From Acidimicrobiaceae bacterium (lineage in GTDB: Bacteria; Actinomycetota; Acidimicrobiia; Acidimicrobiales; Ilumatobacteraceae): DNA of 37,464 nt. Under the pieces are notes generated by a model. It saw nothing but the letters and a program-made list of their open reading frames with translations. It did not search any database and was not told the DNA's origin. Below, piece by piece: positions 34,108 through 37,464 of this stretch (within the stretch, counting starts at the first letter, position 1; every line of letters begins with the position of its first letter). The position numbers and the translations under genes are program-made. The stretch lies in assembly GCA_024641005.1 (NCBI GenBank), contig JAHEDX010000029.1:2532-39995 (forward strand), given 5' to 3'.

Positions 34108-35022
34108 ATGACGAAGGATGTGCGCTCACCCGTTCCGCCGCTGTCGCCACGGGCGCTGCTCCGGTGGCTGTGGCACCTGGCAGTCGACGTCTGGAACGAG
34201 TACCGGGACGACAAGGCAGGCGACCTCGCCGCCTCGATCACGTTCTGGACGATCCTGTCCATCCCGGCCGCCGCCCTGGCCCTGGTGAGCACGCTCAGCT
34301 CGTTGGAGGCCGTCGCCGGTACCTCAGTGGCGAGCGATGTCGAGACCGGGATCCAGGAATACGTCGCCGACACGTTGGTCGACTCGAAGACACTCGCGTC
34401 CGCGATCACCGAGTTGTTCGACGGTTCGAATGCTCGGGTCGCAACGATCGCAACGATCTTGGCGCTGTTCACCTTGTCGCGGGCGTTCGCCGGGCTGATC
34501 AGGGCGATGGACGTCGCCTACGAGGTCGACGACGGTCGGTCGTGGTGGGAACTTCGGCTGACGGCGATCGGGCTCGGGATCGGCACGATCGTGGTGGCCG
34601 CAGGATCGGCGACCATCCTGGCGGTCCTGCCGTCGCTGCCGCTGAAGGACATCACCCGATGGCTCACGGTTCCCGCGGTGTTCGTCGGCGTGGTGTTGTG
34701 GTGCACGACCCTGTTCCACGTCGGGCCGAATCATCGGACACCCTGGAGATACGACCTGCCCGGAGCGATGGTCACGGCACTCGGCTGGATCGTCGCGAGC
34801 CAGTTGTTCGCTCTGTACGTGCGATTCGCCGGGAACGCCAATCAGGTGCAGTCGAGTGTCGGGGCCATCTTGTTGGCGCTGAGCCTCGTGTACGTCCTCA
34901 GTCTCGTCCTGGTGATCGGCGCAGAGGTCAACGACGTCATCGCCCGCCGCGCCGAAGTGGTGCAACATCCGAGATCGATACGTTCACGCGCCCGCGCCTG
35001 GCGTTCTCGAACCGCCGACTGA
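34108..35022 (+). CDS. YihY/BrkB-family membrane protein
   Basis: 304 residues from ATG 34108; a GTG three codons upstream is an alternative. The frame is open to 32716 but overlaps the P450 and MaoC genes. It has an N-terminal DDKAGDLAASITFWTILSIPAA, LFTLSRAFAGLIRAMDVAYEV, and LGWIVASQLFALYVRFAGN, all typical of YihY (formerly 'ribonuclease BN') proteins. About six membrane helices are visible, and the C-terminal tail is basic and cytoplasmic. The function of the family is not known; transport or envelope roles are suggested. It is divergent from the P450 gene. Confidence 0.88.
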   Translation: MTKDVRSPVPPLSPRALLRWLWHLAVDVWNEYRDDKAGDLAASITFWTILSIPAAALALVSTLSSLEAVAGTSVASDVETGIQEYVADTLVDSKTLASAITELFDGSNARVATIATILALFTLSRAFAGLIRAMDVAYEVDDGRSWWELRLTAIGLGIGTIVVAAGSATILAVLPSLPLKDITRWLTVPAVFVGVVLWCTTLFHVGPNHRTPWRYDLPGAMVTALGWIVASQLFALYVRFAGNANQVQSSVGAILLALSLVYVLSLVLVIGAEVNDVIARRAEVVQHPRSIRSRARAWRSRTAD

Positions 35023-35029
35023 TCATCGG

Positions 35030-35796
35030 CGAACCGCATCGGTTCAGGCGGCGCATGCGTTGTCACACGAGGTCTACGGTGGATTCGAGGCAGCACTACC
35101 GGCCATGGCGCTCGATCCCGAGGTTCGGACCGTGATGATCACCGGCGCAGGCGGCGCCTTTTGTGCCGGCGGCGACGTGAAAGGCATGAACGAGTCGCAT
35201 CGCACCGGGTTGCGCGCTCAGGGCAGGCGACCGCGCCGGAGGACCGAATCGCTCAGCTTCGCAAATGACAGCGTTCGGTATCGCTCGGTGTACACCTGTT
35301 CCCCAAGCCCGTGGTCGCTGCGCTGCCGGGTGCTGCTGCGGGCGCTGGGCTCTCGATCGCCCTCGCTGCCGACATCCGCATCGCCGCCGAACGAGCCGTG
35401 CTGGTGACAGCGTTCGCCGGTGTCGGCGCCTCAGGAGATTTTGGCGGGTCCTGGTTCCTCACTCAGCTGGTCGGCACCGCCAAGGCGAAAGAGCTGTACT
35501 TCACCTCTCCTCGCCTGTCGGCGAACGAAGCCCGCGAGCTCGGCATGGTCGATCAGGTACTCCCCAAACGAGGGCTTCGAGCAAGCGGCCCTGTCATCGT
35601 GCCAGGCGCTGGCCGACCGTGCGCCGATCGCCACCAGGCTGATGAAGGAGAACCTCAACGCGCGATCACCTGCGACCTGGGGACCGCACTCGACGGCGAG
35701 GCGGCGAACATGGTTCGGTCGATGTCGACCGCCGACCACCGGGCGGCCGCTGCAGCCTTCGTCGAGAAACGCAGCCCCGTCTTCCGCGGCGAGTGA
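35030..35796 (+). pseudogene. Decayed enoyl-CoA hydratase/isomerase gene
   Basis: Crotonase-family phrases occur in order but in different frames. Frame of 35060: ALSHEVYGGFEAAL, ITGAGGAFCAGGDVKGM. Frame of 35221: APEDRIAQLRK, then TGA (35266-35268), then QRSVSLGVHLFPKPVVAAL, AAGAGLSIALAADIRIA, LGMVDQVLP. Frame of 35060 again near 35575-35655: EGFEQAALSSCQALADRAPIATRLMKENLN. Back to the frame of 35221: AITCDLGTALDGEAANMV, VEKRSPVFRGE. The start region is also lost. At least three frameshifts and one nonsense codon rule out a functional product. Enoyl-CoA hydratases hydrate trans-2-enoyl-CoA in beta-oxidation. All other genes in the window are intact, which argues against general sequencing error. 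Confidence 0.85.
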
Positions 35797-35846
35797 GCGG
35801 CGTCATCACCCCGACGTGACCGGCCACCGCCACCGTCGGGGCCGCT
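35796..35846. terminator. Bipartite hairpin between convergent genes
   Basis: agcggc (35796-35801) pairs with gccgct (35841-35846), and inside it cccgacg (35810-35816) pairs with cgtcggg (35834-35840). It lies in the 48 bp between the enoyl-CoA hydratase remnant and the VOC gene and could stop transcription from both sides. No T-tract is seen. Confidence 0.45.
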
Positions 35847-36546
35847 AGGGGGCGACCAACTCGAAGGTGCAGCCGCAGATCGTCATGCGTCCGGCGTGCT
35901 CGGCGTCGGCAGCTTGTAGCACGAACCCGGCGACGCCTTCCCCGCGATCGCCCGCTGCAACGAATCGGATCTCGCCCTCGTCGAGCACGATCGTGCGGCC
36001 CATGGCCTCACGGCCGAGGACACTCGCCCAGCGAGAGGACATCGCATCGGGGTCGCCGGCCTCGATCTCGACGGCGAGCACCTCGGTGACGACGTCGCGT
36101 CGCACGTGATCTCGCCAATCGGGCCCCGCCCAGGGCCACTCGCCCCACTCGTCGGTTCGGTCGACCGACAAGATCGCACCGCCGACATCGGCCGGGTGCA
36201 GGTGCAGGCCGACGATGCCGTCCGCGACCGCCTCGAACACGACCCGCGCACCGATCGTGTCGAACAGATCGCGCAACGGACCCAGATCGTCGACCTCGAG
36301 GATGACCATGTAACCGCCGTCACCGCCCCGCTTGTCGAGCAGGCGACCGGCCGTCGTGCCGTCCTGTGTGGGAGACACGATCTCGAGCAGCTTGTCGCCG
36401 ATCGGGAACAGAGCGTTTCGGAGACCGAACGCAGCCACGCCCGGGTCTCGATAACACAGCTCGACACCCAATTCGGTCTCGACACGGCGTTCAGCAGCTT
36501 CGAGGTCGGCGGCGACCATCACGATCTGGCGAAGACGCATGCGCAT
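35845..36546 (-). CDS. Two-module VOC (glyoxalase-like) protein
   Basis: 233 residues; ATG at 36546 (a second ATG two codons in is possible). The first VOC module begins RLRQIVMVAADLEAAERRVETELG and includes LFPIGDKLLEIVSPT; the second begins TEVLAVEIEAGDPDAMSSRWASVLG and ends CGCTFELVAP. VOC proteins are metal-dependent enzymes (glyoxalases, dioxygenases, epimerases) or binding proteins. Metal-ligand residues are not clear enough to say which. GLHLHPADVGGAILSVD is typical of actinobacterial members of unknown function. It is 51 bp downstream of the serine hydrolase gene and likely co-transcribed with it. Confidence 0.82.
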   Translation of the reverse strand: MRMRLRQIVMVAADLEAAERRVETELGVELCYRDPGVAAFGLRNALFPIGDKLLEIVSPTQDGTTAGRLLDKRGGDGGYMVILEVDDLGPLRDLFDTIGARVVFEAVADGIVGLHLHPADVGGAILSVDRTDEWGEWPWAGPDWRDHVRRDVVTEVLAVEIEAGDPDAMSSRWASVLGREAMGRTIVLDEGEIRFVAAGDRGEGVAGFVLQAADAEHAGRMTICGCTFELVAP

Positions 36547-36597
36547 TCGTCGAGTCTGCCCGGCCTCGCCATCGGTGGCCGAGTCGGGGTGACGAAC

Positions 36598-37464
36598 TCA
36601 GTCGACGATCGCGCTGTAGACCAAACTGCGAAGCTGACCGCGGAAGTCGAACGAGATCGATGGCATCACCTGGGTCAGGAAGATCACCCACATGTCCTCG
36701 ATCGCGTCGACCCAGAAGACGGTCGAGGCCGCCCCACCCCAGTAGAAGTCGCCTCGGGTCAGCGCCCCGGTGGCGACCTGGTCGACCGTGGAGGCGAAAC
36801 CCAACCCGAAACCCACTCCGACGCTGCCATACGGAGTGAGCAGATCGACATCGAGCGAAGCGAGATCCTGACCTCCCGGTAGATGATTCATCCTCATGAG
36901 CTCGAGCGTTCTCGGCCCGATGATGCGTTGGCCATCGAGCTCACCGCCGCGCCGCAACATCTCACAGAATCGGATGTAATCGGCCATCGTGGAGGTGAGA
37001 CCACCACCGCCGGAGGTGAATGCCGGTGGGCGCGTGAACGCGCTCGTGATCGGGTCGTCGAACAAGGTGGTCGTCTTGTCGGGGTTGCGGCTGTAGTTCG
37101 CGGCGAAGCGGGGGACTTTCTCGGAGGCGACCTGGAACGAGGTGTCGACCATGCCGAGCGGCCCGAAGATGTTGTGTTGCAGATAGTCGGCAAACGGAAC
37201 ACCCGAGATCAACTCGACCAGGGCCCCGCATGCGTCGGTTGCGAGCGAATACATGTACGCGGTGCCTGGCTGGAACCGCAACGGGACCCGTCCGAGCTTG
37301 TCCATGAACTCGGGCATCGTCATCTCGACGCCGATGCCGCGGATCTGCATCGAGCGGTACACGACATCGACCGGGTGCTGATCACCCAACCCGGGCAACA
37401 TGCCGCCGTACGTGAGGCCACTGGTGTGGGTCAGCAGATCGCGAAACGAGATCGGCCGGTGGGC
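36598..37464 (-). CDS. Serine hydrolase, beta-lactamase/DD-peptidase fold (N-terminus missing)
   Basis: 288 residues are visible and the gene continues past the right edge, so the catalytic SxxK is not seen. The visible part starts AHRPISFRDLLTHTSGLTYGG, the LLTHTSG phrase of class C beta-lactamase-like (Pfam Beta-lactamase) enzymes. It then has the second-motif YMYSLATDACGALVELISG, FGPLGMVDTSF, GGGGLTSTMADYIRF, and a C-terminal GDFYWGGAASTVFWVDAIEDMWVIFLTQ (motif quoted in part) in which the WGG is in the third-motif region. Family members are esterases, peptidases or transesterases. In catabolic neighbourhoods they are often esterases; that is inference. Confidence 0.9.
   Translation of the reverse strand, partial: AHRPISFRDLLTHTSGLTYGGMLPGLGDQHPVDVVYRSMQIRGIGVEMTMPEFMDKLGRVPLRFQPGTAYMYSLATDACGALVELISGVPFADYLQHNIFGPLGMVDTSFQVASEKVPRFAANYSRNPDKTTTLFDDPITSAFTRPPAFTSGGGGLTSTMADYIRFCEMLRRGGELDGQRIIGPRTLELMRMNHLPGGQDLASLDVDLLTPYGSVGVGFGLGFASTVDQVATGALTRGDFYWGGAASTVFWVDAIEDMWVIFLTQVMPSISFDFRGQLRSLVYSAIVD

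Noticed and set aside
35266-35268. TGA in the enoyl-CoA hydratase remnant as another selenocysteine codon
   Set aside because: The position is a surface Arg/Lys-type site in the family, not a catalytic Cys, and the gene also carries several frameshifts; a nonsense mutation is more likely.

Overview
The window is high-GC DNA with features typical of Actinomycetota, most likely an uncultured or marine relative of class Acidimicrobiia (Ilumatobacter-like). This placement is inferred from two F420-type luciferase-like oxidoreductases, a COG1579 zinc-ribbon gene beside a histidine phosphatase, a G104/K124-type actinobacterial phosphofructokinase, a mycobacteria-like leucine-catabolism operon, ATGA/GTGA gene overlaps, and leaderless starts (TANNNT, then 6-7 nt, then ATG). 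No rRNA, tRNA, IS element or CRISPR array was seen.

The most notable content is two genes that each appear to use an in-frame UGA as selenocysteine (Sec). The first (2163-2852) encodes a 229-residue MerB/alkylmercury-lyase-like protein. Its UGA (2625-2627) falls at the catalytic cysteine pair of MerB and is followed by a perfect 7-bp hairpin with a GGUC loop 19 nt downstream, resembling the bacterial SECIS of fdhF. The second (13278-13547) encodes an 89-residue SelW/Rdx-like protein with a CVPU (CxxU) redox motif and a SECIS-like hairpin after the UGA. Ordinary ORF calling cuts both genes at the UGA. TGA is the normal terminator of many other genes here, so this is not a global recoding.

Layout. 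1-515: 3' end of a secreted repeat protein, with a 121-bp perfect direct repeat, followed by about 470 bp of non-coding DNA holding two strong hairpins. 990-2852: a DUF7065-like protein and the MerB-like candidate selenoprotein. 2869-8111 (minus): a likely operon PBP1A > zinc-ribbon coiled coil > membrane protein > histidine phosphatase > luciferase-like oxidoreductase. 8177-17366: central carbon and storage metabolism, with an LLM oxidoreductase, glgC, ppc, the SelW-like gene, a cold-shock protein, class I aldolase fbaB, and two phosphofructokinases with different active-site signatures (PPi-type then ATP-type). 17478-20599 (minus): boxC-boxB of aerobic benzoyl-CoA degradation, divergent from a Baeyer-Villiger-type monooxygenase. 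22407-25924: a small hypothetical protein, FtsH, and a ROK sugar kinase.

26002-32758: a TetR-controlled acyl-CoA operon (TetR, carboxylase beta and alpha, isovaleryl-CoA-dehydrogenase-type ACAD, CitE-like lyase), with a convergent MaoC hydratase. It matches the leucine/itaconate set of M. tuberculosis (Rv2498c-Rv2502c). Then follow a cytochrome P450, a YihY/BrkB membrane protein, a decayed enoyl-CoA hydratase pseudogene, a two-module VOC protein, and a serine beta-lactamase-like hydrolase that runs off the right edge.
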